Source: Pseudomonas jinjuensis
Lineage (GTDB): Bacteria; Pseudomonadota; Gammaproteobacteria; Pseudomonadales; Pseudomonadaceae
Direction: 5' to 3'
NCBI RefSeq assembly: GCF_900103845.1
Contig: NZ_FNIJ01000013.1
Coordinates: 62,001-126,000, forward strand
DNA length: 64,000 nucleotides
Part shown: positions 38,782-47,149 of the stretch, piece after piece
Position numbering within the stretch: the stretch's first letter is position 1
How the letters are laid out: each line of letters starts with the position of its first letter
Notes under the pieces: generated by a model
Database searches by the model: none
What the model saw: the letters and a program-made list of their open reading frames with translations, nothing else
Told to the model about the DNA's origin: nothing
Translations under genes and position numbers: made by a program

Positions 38782-38871
38782 GTAGGAGCCAGCTTGCTGG
38801 CGATCCCGGAGTTACCCACAACACCGGAGTCTCCGGATAGCACGGATGATCGCGAGCAAGCTCGCTCCTAC
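38782..38871. repeat. Type B repeat inside the aru operon
   Basis: A 90-base unit with arms GTAGGAGCCAGCTTGCTGGC and GATCGCGAGCAAGCTCGCTC fills the only sizeable gap in the operon, between the acyl-CoA ligase and aruI. It may cause partial termination or mark an RNA processing site, so the two halves of the operon could be expressed at different levels. Confidence 0.9.
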
Positions 38872-38900
38872 GAAGAGCAGAACAGCTTCGAGGAGTGAAC

Positions 38901-40511
38901 ATGCAGAACATCAAAACCCTCACCGGCGGCCAGGCCCTCGTCCGCCTGCTCGCCAACTACGGCGTCGACACCGTCTTCGGCATCCCCGGCGTGCACACCC
39001 TGGAGCTGTACCGCGGCCTGCCCGGCAGCGGCATCCGCCATGTGCTGACCCGCCACGAGCAGGGCGCCGGCTTCATGGCCGACGGCTACGCCCGGGTCAG
39101 CGGCAAGCCCGGCGTGTGCTTCGTCATCACCGGCCCCGGCGTGACCAACGCCGCCACCGCCATCGGCCAGGCCTACGCCGATTCCGTGCCGCTGCTGGTG
39201 ATCTCCAGCGTCAACCACACCGCCAGCCTCGGCAAGGGCTGGGGCTGCCTGCACGAGACCCAGGACCAGCGCGCCATGACCGCGCCGATCACCGCGTTCT
39301 CGGCGGTTGCCCTGAGCGCAGAGGATCTGCCCGAGCTGATCGCCCGCGCCTACGCCGTGTTCGACAGCGAGCGTCCGCGCCCTGTGCATATCTCCGTGCC
39401 GCTGGACGTGCTCGCCGCCCCGGTGGCGCGCGACTGGAGCAACGAGGTGGTTCGTCGTCCCGGCCGTGGTCCGGCGGCATCCGCCGCCATCCAGCAGGCT
39501 GTGGATAAACTCGCCAGCGCGCAACGGCCGATGATCATCGCCGGTGGCGGCGCCCTGCATGCCGCCGAATCCCTCGCAGCGCTCAGTGAGCGCCTGGCCG
39601 CGCCGCTGTTCACCAGCGTCGCCGGCAAGGGCCTGCTGGCGCCGGAAGCGCCGCTTAACGCCGGTTCGACCCTGTGCACCCAGGCCGGCTGGGACATGAT
39701 CGGCGAGGCCGACCTGATCCTCGCGGTCGGCACCGAGATGGCCGATACCGACTTCTGGCGCGAGCGCCTGCCGATCGGCGGCGAGCTGATCCGCATCGAT
39801 ATCGACTCGCGCAAGTTCAACGACTTCTACCCCAGCGCCGTGGCGCTGCACGGCGATTCACAGGCGAGCGTCGAGGCGCTGCTGGCCGGTTTGAAGTTAT
39901 CCACACGCGATACCGCGTCGGCACAACAGCGGATTGCCCAGTTGAAAGCGCAACTGGATGCCAGCCATGCGCCGCTGCAACTTATCCACAAGTCGATCCT
40001 GGAGCGTATCGAGAAGGCGCTGCCGGACAACGCCTTCATCGCCAGCGACATGACCCAGCTGGCCTACAGCGGCAACTACCTGTTCCCCAGCAAGGCGCCG
40101 CGCGGCTGGCTGCACCCCACCGGCTACGGCACCCTCGGCTACGGCGTGCCGGCCGGCATCGGCGCCAAGTTCGGCGCGCCGGAGCGGCCCGGCCTGGTGC
40201 TGGTGGGCGACGGCGGCTTCCTCTACACCGCGCAGGAACTGGCCACCGCGGTCGAGGAGCTGGACAGCCCGCTGGTGGTGCTGCTGTGGAACAACGACGC
40301 GCTGGGGCAGATCCGCGACGACATGCTCGGCCTCGACATCGAGCCCATCGGCGTGCTGCCGCGCAACCCGGACTTCGCCCTGCTCGGCCGCGCCTATGGC
40401 TGCACGGTGCGCCAGCCGCAGAGCCTGGACGCGCTGGAAAGCGACCTGCGCGAAGGTTTTGCACAGCCCGGCGTCACCCTGATCGAACTGAAACACGCCT
40501 GCGCCCAGTAA
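38901..40511 (+). CDS. aruI: 2-ketoarginine decarboxylase AruI
   Basis: A 536-residue thiamine pyrophosphate enzyme. In P. aeruginosa AruI decarboxylates 5-guanidino-2-oxopentanoate (2-ketoarginine) to 4-guanidinobutyraldehyde. The N-terminal domain has the cofactor Glu in RHEQGAGFMADGYAR near residues 51-65. A central domain follows from about 190. The C-terminal cofactor motif runs from GDGGF to NNDALGQI near residues 435-471. The sequence is acetolactate synthase-like, but the partner aruH next door decides the function. The ATG at 38901 has AGGAG five bases upstream; the in-frame GTG at 38895 overlaps that site. Confidence 0.93.
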   Translation: MQNIKTLTGGQALVRLLANYGVDTVFGIPGVHTLELYRGLPGSGIRHVLTRHEQGAGFMADGYARVSGKPGVCFVITGPGVTNAATAIGQAYADSVPLLVISSVNHTASLGKGWGCLHETQDQRAMTAPITAFSAVALSAEDLPELIARAYAVFDSERPRPVHISVPLDVLAAPVARDWSNEVVRRPGRGPAASAAIQQAVDKLASAQRPMIIAGGGALHAAESLAALSERLAAPLFTSVAGKGLLAPEAPLNAGSTLCTQAGWDMIGEADLILAVGTEMADTDFWRERLPIGGELIRIDIDSRKFNDFYPSAVALHGDSQASVEALLAGLKLSTRDTASAQQRIAQLKAQLDASHAPLQLIHKSILERIEKALPDNAFIASDMTQLAYSGNYLFPSKAPRGWLHPTGYGTLGYGVPAGIGAKFGAPERPGLVLVGDGGFLYTAQELATAVEELDSPLVVLLWNNDALGQIRDDMLGLDIEPIGVLPRNPDFALLGRAYGCTVRQPQSLDALESDLREGFAQPGVTLIELKHACAQ

Positions 40512-40535
40512 CGGCCCGGCAGCGAGGTAAGCACC

Positions 40536-41711
40536 ATGCGTTATTCACAACTCACCCAACGCATCGCCGGCGACGGCGCCGCCGCCTGGGATATCCACTA
40601 CCGCGCCCTGGCCCGTCTGGAACAGGGCGACGACATCCTGCTGCTGTCGGTCGGCGATCCGGATTTCGACACGCCGGCACCGATCGTCGATGCAGCTATC
40701 CACAGCCTGCGCGCCGGCAATACCCACTACGCCGACGTCAGCGGCAAGCGTGCCCTGCGCGAGGCCATCGCCGCGCGCCATGGCAAGCGCAGCGGCCAGG
40801 CGGTGGACGCCGACCAGGTGATAGTGCTCGCCGGGGCACAGTGCGCGCTCTACGCGGTGGCCCAGTGCGTGCTCAATCCGGGCGACGAGGTGATCGTCGC
40901 CGAGCCGATGTATGTCACCTACGAGGCAGTGTTCGGTGCCTGCGGCGCCACCGTGATCCCGGTGCCGGTACGTTCCGAGCACGGTTTCCGCGTGCAGGCC
41001 GAGGACGTCGCCGCGCGCATCACCCCGCGCACCCGCGCGCTGGCGCTGAACAGCCCGCACAACCCGTCCGGCGCCAGCCTGCCGCGCGCCACCTGGGATG
41101 CGCTGGCCGACCTGTGCATAACCCATGACCTGTGGATGATTTCCGACGAGGTCTACAGCGAACTGGTGTTCGACGGCGAACACATCAGCCCGGCCAGCCT
41201 GCCGGGCATGGCCGAGCGCACCGCGACCATCAACAGCCTGTCGAAATCCCACGCCATGACCGGCTGGCGCGTGGGCTGGGTGGTCGGCCCGGCGGAACTC
41301 GCCGCGCACCTGGGCAACCTGGCGCTGTGCATGCTCTACGGCTCGCCGGACTTCATCCAGGACGCCGCCGTGGTCGCACTGCAGGCCGATCTGCCGGAAC
41401 TGGAGGCCATGCGCGAGGCCTACCGCCAGCGCCGCGACCTGGTCCTCGACTGCCTCGACGGCTGCCCCGGCCTGCGCACGCTGCGTCCGGACGGCGGCAT
41501 GTTCGTCATGGTCGACATCCGCGCCACCGGGCTTTCCGCCGGGGAGTTCTCCGATATCCTGCTGGATCGCCACGGCGTCTCCGCGCTCGCCGGCGAAGCC
41601 TTCGGCCCCAGCGCCGCCGGACATATCCGCCTCGGCCTGGTGCTGGACGAGGAACCGCTACGCGAAGCCTGCCGGCGCATCGCCCGCTGCGCCGCCGAAC
41701 TGATGCAGTAA
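40536..41711 (+). CDS. aruH: Arginine:pyruvate transaminase AruH
   Basis: A 391-residue class I/II aminotransferase with PLP. In P. aeruginosa AruH transfers the alpha-amino group of L-arginine to pyruvate, giving 2-ketoarginine and alanine. The PLP lysine is Lys237 in INSLSKSHAMTGWRVGW. Other fold-type I motifs are ALNSPHNPSGASL near residue 169 and ISDEVYSELVF near 202. It lies 24 bases after aruI. The pair, the strand and the flanking genes reproduce the aruHI neighbourhood, which supports the specific name over a generic aspartate aminotransferase. Confidence 0.93.
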   Translation: MRYSQLTQRIAGDGAAAWDIHYRALARLEQGDDILLLSVGDPDFDTPAPIVDAAIHSLRAGNTHYADVSGKRALREAIAARHGKRSGQAVDADQVIVLAGAQCALYAVAQCVLNPGDEVIVAEPMYVTYEAVFGACGATVIPVPVRSEHGFRVQAEDVAARITPRTRALALNSPHNPSGASLPRATWDALADLCITHDLWMISDEVYSELVFDGEHISPASLPGMAERTATINSLSKSHAMTGWRVGWVVGPAELAAHLGNLALCMLYGSPDFIQDAAVVALQADLPELEAMREAYRQRRDLVLDCLDGCPGLRTLRPDGGMFVMVDIRATGLSAGEFSDILLDRHGVSALAGEAFGPSAAGHIRLGLVLDEEPLREACRRIARCAAELMQ

Positions 41712-41732
41712 GACTCATCCACGGAAACCGCC

Positions 41733-42437
41733 ATGAACGTACTGATCGTCCACGCCCACAACGAACCGCAATCCTTCTCCACCGCGCTGTACAAGCTGGC
41801 GCAGGAAACCCTGCAGGGCCAGGGTCACGCGGTGCAGGTCTCCGACCTCTACGCGATGAACTGGAACCCGGTGGCCAGCGCCGCCGACTTCGCCGAACGC
41901 GCCAACCCGGACTATCTGGTCTATGCCCTGGAGCAGCGCGAAGGAACGAAGAACCAGAGCATCGCCGCCGACATCCGCGCCGAGCTGGACAAGCTGCTGT
42001 GGGCCGACCTGGTGATCTTCAACTTCCCGATCTACTGGTTCTCCGCCCCGGCCATCCTCAAGGGCTGGTTCGACCGCGTGCTGGTTTCCGGCGTGGTCTA
42101 CGGCGGCAAGCGCTTCTACGACCAGGGCGGACTGGCCGGCAAGCAGGCGCTACTGACGGTGACCCTCGGCGGCCGCGAGCACATGTTCGGCGAGGATGCG
42201 ATCCACGGCCCGCTGGAAGACATGCTGCGGCCGATCCTGCGCGGCACCCTGGCCTACACCGGCATGCAGGTGCTGCCGCCCTTCGTCGCCTGGCACGTGC
42301 CCTACATCAGCAACGACGCCCGCGAAGGCTTCCTGCGCGACTACCAGGACCGCCTGCAGAACCTCGCCAGCGACCAGCCGCTGGAATTCCCGCGGCTGGA
42401 GCAGTTCGACGAGCGCCTGTATCCACTTCCGCGCTGA
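41733..42437 (+). CDS. NAD(P)H-dependent flavin oxidoreductase (quinone reductase type)
   Basis: A 234-residue flavodoxin-like-fold protein of the NQO1/MdaB family. The N-terminal FMN/FAD-binding strand-loop is MNVLIVHAHNEPQSFSTAL. The central stretch ADLVIFNFPIYWFSAPAILKGWFDRVL is typical for quinone reductases. It lies 21 bases after aruH, and a similar gene (PA4975) ends the P. aeruginosa operon. Its link to arginine breakdown is unknown. It may handle redox stress or reduce an intermediate. A run of repeats follows. Confidence 0.9.
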   Translation: MNVLIVHAHNEPQSFSTALYKLAQETLQGQGHAVQVSDLYAMNWNPVASAADFAERANPDYLVYALEQREGTKNQSIAADIRAELDKLLWADLVIFNFPIYWFSAPAILKGWFDRVLVSGVVYGGKRFYDQGGLAGKQALLTVTLGGREHMFGEDAIHGPLEDMLRPILRGTLAYTGMQVLPPFVAWHVPYISNDAREGFLRDYQDRLQNLASDQPLEFPRLEQFDERLYPLPR

Positions 42438-42485
42438 GTCCGCTTGGCGGGTTTCACCCTGGCTTTCAAGGGGATCGCGGCTTGT

Positions 42486-42593
42486 GTAGGAGCGAGCTTG
42501 CTCGCGAATAGGTGGGAATTGCTCATTTGTAGGAGCGCGCCATGCGCGCGACCTCGGCGGTGCCAGCGTGTCGCGGGCATGGCCCGCTCCTAC
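42486..42593. repeat. Type B arm and type A repeat
   Basis: A single type B arm (about 42486-42508, GTAGGAGCGAGCTTGCTCGC) is followed by a type A unit at 42529-42593 (GTAGGAGCGCGCCATGCGCG to GGCATGGCCCGCTCCTAC). They lie in the 378-base gap between the oxidoreductase and the LysR gene; the second half of the gap holds a candidate operator. Confidence 0.85.
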
Positions 42594-42745
42594 AGAAGAT
42601 GGCTCGCCCGCCGCAGATCGCGCCAGGCAGGAAAGAAAATGGTCGCTACAGCCGGAGTTGCATGCGTGAGGGATCGGCGGCTGACTGGTGTGCCAGCGAC
42701 CAGACGATGGACAGGGTTTGCCCAGCGCTGCTGCAGCGACCTGTG

Positions 42746-42790
42746 CGCAGTATAGGCAGCAACAATCTGTAATGAAGTGCCTATACTGCG
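42746..42790. promoter_or_regulatory. Candidate LysR operator with 12-base arms
   Basis: CGCAGTATAGGC (42746-42757) and its exact reverse complement GCCTATACTGCG (42779-42790) are 21 bases apart, about three helix turns between arm centres. The right arm contains TATACT, a good -10 hexamer, 26 bases before the LysR start. Binding there would repress the regulator's own promoter. Binding is inferred. Confidence 0.55.
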
Positions 42791-42815
42791 ATGCAGTTTT
42801 GCGGAGCAGGCAACA

Positions 42816-43751
42816 ATGGACACCCTACACGGAATGCGTACCTTCGCCCGGGTGGTCGATGCTGGCAGTTTCACAGCAGCGGCCAATGCCCTCGGGCTTT
42901 CCACCGCGCAGGTCTCGCGCATCGTCTCGGAACTGGAAACCCACCTGCAGGCGCGCCTGCTGCACCGCACCACGCGGCGGCTGGCGCTGACCGAAACCGG
43001 CGAGCGCTACCTGCAGCGCTGCCGGCAGATCATCGGCGAGGTCGAGGAGGCGGAAGCCGAGGCCAGCGGCGCACACCTGCGTCCGCGCGGGCGCCTGCGC
43101 GTGCATTCGATCGCCGGTCTCGGCCAGCAGCACCTGGTCCCGCTGATCTCGCGCTATTGCGAGCTCTACTCCGAGGTGAACGTCGAACTGACCCTGTCCC
43201 AGCGCCAGCCGGACATCCTCGAGGAAGGCCAGGACGTGGTGATCACCCGCGACCGCGAACTGCCCGACTCCGAATACGTCGCCCAGACCCTCGGCACCAT
43301 CTACAGCGTGCTCTGCGCCAGCCCCGGCTACCTGCAGCGGCGCGGCATCCCGCGCAGCGTCGAAGACCTGCACGAACACCAGTGCCTGCATCTGGTCGAC
43401 CCGACCTTCCCGGAAGGCTGGGCCTTCGAGGAAGGCGGCGAGGAATGCGTGATCCGTCCACAGGACACCTTCATGGTCAACGTCGCCGAAGCCCTGGCCG
43501 GCGCCGCCCGTGCGGGCATGGGCGTGTGCCTGCTGCCGAGCTACGTGGCGGCCCCGGCGCTGCGCCACCGCGAGCTGGTGCGGGTACTGCCGGAACACCG
43601 CCTGCACGTGCGGCAGATCTTCGCCCTGTATCCGTCACGGCGCTTCCTCGACGCGAAGATCCGCACCTGGATCGAGTTCCTCAAGGAGGAACTGCCCAGG
43701 GCCTTCGCCGAGGACGAGCAGGTGATCGGGCATCCCTCGAACTGGGCGTGA
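42816..43751 (+). CDS. LysR family transcriptional regulator
   Basis: A 311-residue LysR-type regulator of the group with the N-terminus MDTLHGMRTFARVVDAGSFTAAANALGLSTAQVSR. The effector domain starts near residue 90. It follows the aru operon on the same strand but has its own promoter region with a perfect inverted repeat. It may act on itself and on the quinone reductase or aru genes. The ATG at 42816 is preceded by GGAG; the 13 extra codons of the open frame contain half of the inverted repeat and are unlikely to be translated. Confidence 0.9.
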   Translation: MDTLHGMRTFARVVDAGSFTAAANALGLSTAQVSRIVSELETHLQARLLHRTTRRLALTETGERYLQRCRQIIGEVEEAEAEASGAHLRPRGRLRVHSIAGLGQQHLVPLISRYCELYSEVNVELTLSQRQPDILEEGQDVVITRDRELPDSEYVAQTLGTIYSVLCASPGYLQRRGIPRSVEDLHEHQCLHLVDPTFPEGWAFEEGGEECVIRPQDTFMVNVAEALAGAARAGMGVCLLPSYVAAPALRHRELVRVLPEHRLHVRQIFALYPSRRFLDAKIRTWIEFLKEELPRAFAEDEQVIGHPSNWA

Positions 43752-43755
43752 TTCC

Positions 43756-43820
43756 GTAGGAGCCATGCCCGCGACAGCCACAGGCGCCGCGCCGGGGTCG
43801 CGGGCATGGCCCGCTCCTAC
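43756..43820. repeat. Type A repeat
   Basis: The unit starts four bases after the LysR stop. A shortened left arm (GTAGGAGCCATGCCCGCGAC) faces an intact right arm (TCGCGGGCATGGCCCGCTCC). Confidence 0.85.
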
Positions 43821-43903
43821 AATTGGATTATTGCTTTCCAGGCAACGCTCTATTGGTCAGCCAGCTATTTTTCCAGGCACTGTTGCGCCGTAACCTTTCT
43901 CCG

Positions 43904-43919
43904 ACCCGAACGATCGGGT
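43904..43919 (+). promoter_or_regulatory. Small 5' hairpin before the secreted protein gene
   Basis: ACCCGA (43904-43909) pairs with TCGGGT (43914-43919), 20 bases before the start codon and just before the AAGGA site. It could stabilise the message. The role is inferred. Confidence 0.3.
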
Positions 43920-43939
43920 ATTCAGAAAGGAACATCATC

Positions 43940-44137
43940 ATGTCTCGTGCCCTTTACGCTGCCTCCCTGCTTGCCGTCTGCTCGCTGTCCTTCACCCAAC
44001 TGAGCTTCGCCGAGGAATCCCGGCTGATGGCCGACAAACTGGTCAAGGCGAACGAAGCGGCCATCGCGCTGCAGAAAGCGGACAACTCCGCCGAACGTAC
44101 CGCGAACACCAGTGCCGCCAACCACGCCGATTCCTGA
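43940..44137 (+). CDS. Small secreted protein of unknown function
   Basis: A 65-residue precursor with a clear signal peptide (MSRALYAASLLAVCSLSFTQLSFA, about 24 residues). It leaves a mature peptide of about 41 residues that is rich in Ala, Asn, Lys and Glu (EESRLMADKLVKANEAAIALQKADNSAERTANTS) and probably helical. A GAAAGGAA site precedes the ATG, and its own terminator follows, so it is a separate transcription unit. I do not recognise a family. A periplasmic stress or regulatory peptide is possible, but nothing in the sequence decides this. Confidence 0.7.
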   Translation: MSRALYAASLLAVCSLSFTQLSFAEESRLMADKLVKANEAAIALQKADNSAERTANTSAANHADS

Positions 44138-44192
44138 TCGGCGTACGATCCCCCGGGAAGTCCGGTGCGTGAGCCGGATTTCCCTAGCCTTG

Positions 44193-44220
44193 CGCCGCAG
44201 TCGATCTGCGGCGTTTTTTT
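44193..44220 (+). terminator. Rho-independent terminator
   Basis: CGCCGCAG (44193-44200) pairs with CTGCGGCG (44206-44213) and is followed by seven T. It ends the small secreted protein message. Confidence 0.93.
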
Positions 44221-44224
44221 GCGA

Positions 44225-44488
44225 ATCGCCCTACTGTTGCAAAAAGTGAAATAGATTTTCACAGATCAGCCGGTTTATCGACAAAGCTGTAATCAATACC
44301 ATTGATTCCGACGATTCGGCGAAATTCCGCTATACCGAATGAGCAGAATTTCACCAGTGATACAGCTTCAAGCGCCCTGTACCGGTCCAGTTGGCCGGTC
44401 AGCCGCGTTCTCCTGCTTCCCGACGCCGATACCGATTGCTCCAGATCGACGTCTTTCTCCGGCCGCTCTCATCAGCGGCTTTTTTTTT
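44225..44488 (+). ncRNA. Probable small RNA locus
   Basis: This stretch lies between two strong plus-strand terminators and carries no credible gene. The first part (about 44225-44340) is unusually AT-rich for this genome and promoter-like. TATACC at 44331 could be a -10 element. A transcript of about 150 bases ending at the terminator at 44462-44488 would be a typical trans-acting small RNA. I cannot match it to a named RNA. Confidence 0.45.
44461..44488 (+). terminator. Rho-independent terminator of the small RNA locus
   Basis: GCCGCT (44462-44467) pairs with AGCGGC (44474-44479) and is followed by nine T. It lies 77 bases before the next gene and 240 bases after the previous terminator, so it must end a separate transcript. 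Confidence 0.85.
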
Positions 44489-44564
44489 GTCCGCGCGAAG
44501 CCTGCCAGACTGGCCCGGCATCCCCGACGATCGCTACACTGCGCGGCCAATAAGGAGAAAATCG

Positions 44565-45443
44565 ATGCATCTCGTGCCTTGGTCCCACGCCAGTTCGGCC
44601 GGTTACACCCTGCGCGGCTGGCGCAGCGAGCCGTCCGGCAAGCCGCTGCTGCACTTCATCCACGGCAACGGCTTCTGCACCCGCGCCTACGAGCCGATGC
44701 TCAGGCTGCTGGCGGAAGACTTCGACCTGTGGATGTGCGACGTCCAGGGGCATGGCGACAGCGACCACGGTGGCCGCTTCCACGGCTGGAACCGCACGGC
44801 CGAGCTGGCGGTGGAAGCCTTCGAGGCCGGCCGCGGGCTGTTCGGCGAGGTGCCGCGCTTCGCCTGCGGGCACAGCTTCGGCGGGGTGCTGACCAGCCTG
44901 ATCCTGTCCCGCCACCCGCAGCTGTTCCGCCGCGCCGTGCTGCTCGATCCGGTGCTGTTCACCCCGGCGATGATCGGCGTGATGGCATTGTCCGAAGTGC
45001 TCGGCCTGCACAGGCGCCGCACCATGGTGCAGAAGGCCCGCACGCGCCGCAGCCAGTGGCCGGACCGCGCCGCCGCCTATGCCGGGCTGCACGGCCGCGG
45101 CATCTTCAGGGGCTGGACCGATGCGGCGCTGTGGGCCTATGTCGAGCACGCGATGAAGCAGGTGGAAGGCGGCGTCGAGCTGAAATGCCGGCCGAGCCGC
45201 GAGGCGGAGATCTTCTCGTCCTTCCCCAAGCGTCTGTGGCCGTCGCTGGGCAAGGTGACCACGCCGACGCTGGTGCTCTACGGCGAGCGCACCTATCCCT
45301 TCGTGCCCAAGGCGGTGGCGCGCTGGTGCGCGCAGAACCGGCATGCCAGCGGACACCGCGTGGAGGGCGGGCACTGCTTCATGCAGGAGCATCCGGAGGA
45401 CAGCGCCGAGCGGGTCGCGCGCTTCCTGCTCGGGCACGAATGA
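44565..45443 (+). CDS. Alpha/beta hydrolase
   Basis: A 292-residue alpha/beta-hydrolase-fold protein. It has the oxyanion motif FIHGNGFC near residue 33, the nucleophile elbow ACGHSFGGVL (Ser near residue 104), an acidic residue in LVLYGERTYPF and the catalytic His in EGGHCFMQEHPE. It has no signal peptide, so it is cytoplasmic. The substrate is unknown; esterase, lipase and haloalkane-type members share this pattern. AAGGAG lies six bases before the ATG. The gene stands alone. Confidence 0.9.
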   Translation: MHLVPWSHASSAGYTLRGWRSEPSGKPLLHFIHGNGFCTRAYEPMLRLLAEDFDLWMCDVQGHGDSDHGGRFHGWNRTAELAVEAFEAGRGLFGEVPRFACGHSFGGVLTSLILSRHPQLFRRAVLLDPVLFTPAMIGVMALSEVLGLHRRRTMVQKARTRRSQWPDRAAAYAGLHGRGIFRGWTDAALWAYVEHAMKQVEGGVELKCRPSREAEIFSSFPKRLWPSLGKVTTPTLVLYGERTYPFVPKAVARWCAQNRHASGHRVEGGHCFMQEHPEDSAERVARFLLGHE

Positions 45444-45480
45444 CCTCGGCTTGAATCGCGTTTCGTCGATCCGGAGCGGC

Positions 45481-45525
45481 GATGGCGCCCATTGATCTAC
45501 ATAGCGCCATCCACCCTACGGGAGC
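45481..45525. repeat. Partial type C repeat
   Basis: A fragment with GCGCCATCCACCCTACGGGA matches the right end of type C. It lies between the hydrolase and the convergent DUF3301 gene. Confidence 0.55.
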
Positions 45526-45544
45526 GAGGCCGAGGGGGGTGGGA

Positions 45545-45994
45545 TCAGTCGCCGAACTTCTTGGTCTGGTGCGCGCGGCGCCACTCGTCGAGCTGCACGA
45601 TTTCGGCGCTGCGTTGCGGGCGCGGCGGTTCGTCGAATACCGCGTCCACCACCACGTCGTCGGCCTGGGTCCGGGGTTCCGGGGCGAAGCGGAACGGCGC
45701 CAGTTCGATATGGCCGGCATACTGGCCGAACATGAGGATGCTGCCGGCGTAGCGTTCCTGCCCGGTGGCGGTGAATTCGAAGGAAAACTCCCGGGCCAGG
45801 CGCAACTGGCCGCGCTGGTCGCGGCGCAGGCGCAGGCGGCGCAGGGCGACGTTCTCGTCGAGCAGCTCGACGCCCTGGCGGACGCAATGCTGCCTGGCCA
45901 GCAGCAGCGCGCGCTCGCGGACACCGTGGGCGCGCCACCACCAGGCGGCGCACGCGGCCAGCAGCATGAATGCGAAAAGGTTGCCCAAGGTCAC
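45545..45994 (-). CDS. DUF3301 family membrane-anchored protein
   Basis: A 149-residue protein with one N-terminal membrane helix ([15 protein letters not shown]) followed by a basic, cytoplasmic or periplasmic domain ([31 protein letters not shown]) that fits the DUF3301 family. No function is known. It is divergent from pdxY across 124 bases. A DUF3301-like gene lies near pdxY in P. aeruginosa as well, as I recall it. Confidence 0.85.
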   Translation of the reverse strand: MTLGNLFAFMLLAACAAWWWRAHGVRERALLLARQHCVRQGVELLDENVALRRLRLRRDQRGQLRLAREFSFEFTATGQERYAGSILMFGQYAGHIELAPFRFAPEPRTQADDVVVDAVFDEPPRPQRSAEIVQLDEWRRAHQTKKFGD

Positions 45995-46118
45995 TTCAAG
46001 GCTCCGCTCCGGGACAGGCGCCCCAGCTTACCCACTCCGCCGACCCGCGGCGAGTGGTGGTTGTTCACAGTGCGCCCTTTGCATCCCATACTGCCGCATT
46101 CTGCAGCAGGAAACAGTC

Positions 46119-46985
46119 ATGGCGCGTACCCCGCACATCCTCACCATCCAGTCCCACGTCGTGTTCGGCCACGCCGGCAACAGCGCCGCCGAATTTCCCA
46201 TGCGCCGCGTCGGCGTGAACGTCTGGCCGCTGAATACCGTGCAGTTCTCCAATCACACTCAGTATGGTCACTGGACCGGCGAGGTGCTGCCCTCGGAGCA
46301 GATTCCCGCACTGGTGGACGGCATCGCCGCGATCGGCGAGCTGGGCAACTGCGACGCCGTGCTCTCCGGCTATCTCGGCAGCGCGGCGCAGGGCCGGGCG
46401 ATCCTCGAGGTGGTGGCGCGCATCCGCCAGGCCAATCCGCGGGCGGTCTACCTCTGCGACCCGGTGATGGGCCATCCGGAAAAGGGCTGCATCGTCGTCC
46501 CGGAAGTCAGCCAGTTCCTCCTCGACGAAGCCGCCGCGGTGGCCGACTACATGAGCCCCAACCAGCTCGAACTGGACAGCTTCTGCGAGCGCACCGCGGA
46601 ATCCCTGGAGGACTGCGTGGAGATGGCGCGCAGCCTGCTGGCGCGCGGGCCGAAGGCGATCCTGGTGAAGCACCTGAACTACCCCGGACGGCCGGCGGAT
46701 GCCTTCGAGATGCTGCTGGTCACCGCCGACGAGGCCTGGCACCTGCGCCGCCCGCTGCTGGCCTTCCCGCGCCAGCCGGTGGGCGTCGGCGACCTCACCT
46801 CCGGGCTGTTCCTCGCCCGCCTGCTGCTCGGCGACGCGCCGCTCACGGCCTTCGAATTCAGCGGTGCCGCGGTGCACGAGGTGCTGCTGGAAACCCAGGC
46901 CTGCGGCAGCTACGAGCTGGAACTGGTGCGCGCCCAGGACCGCATCGCGCACCCGCGGGTGCGGTACGAGGCGAAGGCGCTGTAG
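46119..46985 (+). CDS. pdxY: Pyridoxal kinase PdxY
   Basis: A 288-residue cytoplasmic kinase of the ribokinase fold that phosphorylates pyridoxal in the salvage of vitamin B6. The substrate motif [23 protein letters not shown] is at residues 11-33. The [13 protein letters not shown] segment is near residue 110. The catalytic Asp lies in [19 protein letters not shown] near residue 225. The length equals that of PdxY of P. aeruginosa. The ATG at 46119 has CAGGAAA upstream. The many PLP enzymes in the window depend on such salvage, but no direct link is seen. Confidence 0.95.
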   Translation: MARTPHILTIQSHVVFGHAGNSAAEFPMRRVGVNVWPLNTVQFSNHTQYGHWTGEVLPSEQIPALVDGIAAIGELGNCDAVLSGYLGSAAQGRAILEVVARIRQANPRAVYLCDPVMGHPEKGCIVVPEVSQFLLDEAAAVADYMSPNQLELDSFCERTAESLEDCVEMARSLLARGPKAILVKHLNYPGRPADAFEMLLVTADEAWHLRRPLLAFPRQPVGVGDLTSGLFLARLLLGDAPLTAFEFSGAAVHEVLLETQACGSYELELVRAQDRIAHPRVRYEAKAL

Positions 46986-46997
46986 AAACGCGCCCTA

Positions 46998-47133
46998 TCG
47001 TTCCCACGCTCCTGCGTGGGAACGCAGCTCTCGACGCTCCCGCGTCGATTGGGACGCAGGAGCGTCCCCGGATGGGTTACCACGCGGGAGCGTGGGAACC
47101 ATAGGTACGGTCGCGGGCATGGCCCGCTCCTAC
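46998..47133. repeat. Double type E repeat with a type A arm
   Basis: Two type E units face each other: CGTTCCCACGCTCCTGCGTG at about 46999 and CACGCGGGAGCGTGGGAACC at about 47082. GACGCTCC and GGAGCGTCC arms lie between them. A single type A arm follows (about 47110-47133). The cluster lies between convergent pdxY and the antiporter gene. Confidence 0.85.
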
Positions 47134-47149
47134 ACTCCCTATCGCTCCG

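Noticed and set aside
38901-40511. Acetolactate synthase large subunit
   Set aside because: The TPP domains match in general, but there is no small subunit gene, and aruH together with the aru context points to 2-ketoarginine decarboxylase.
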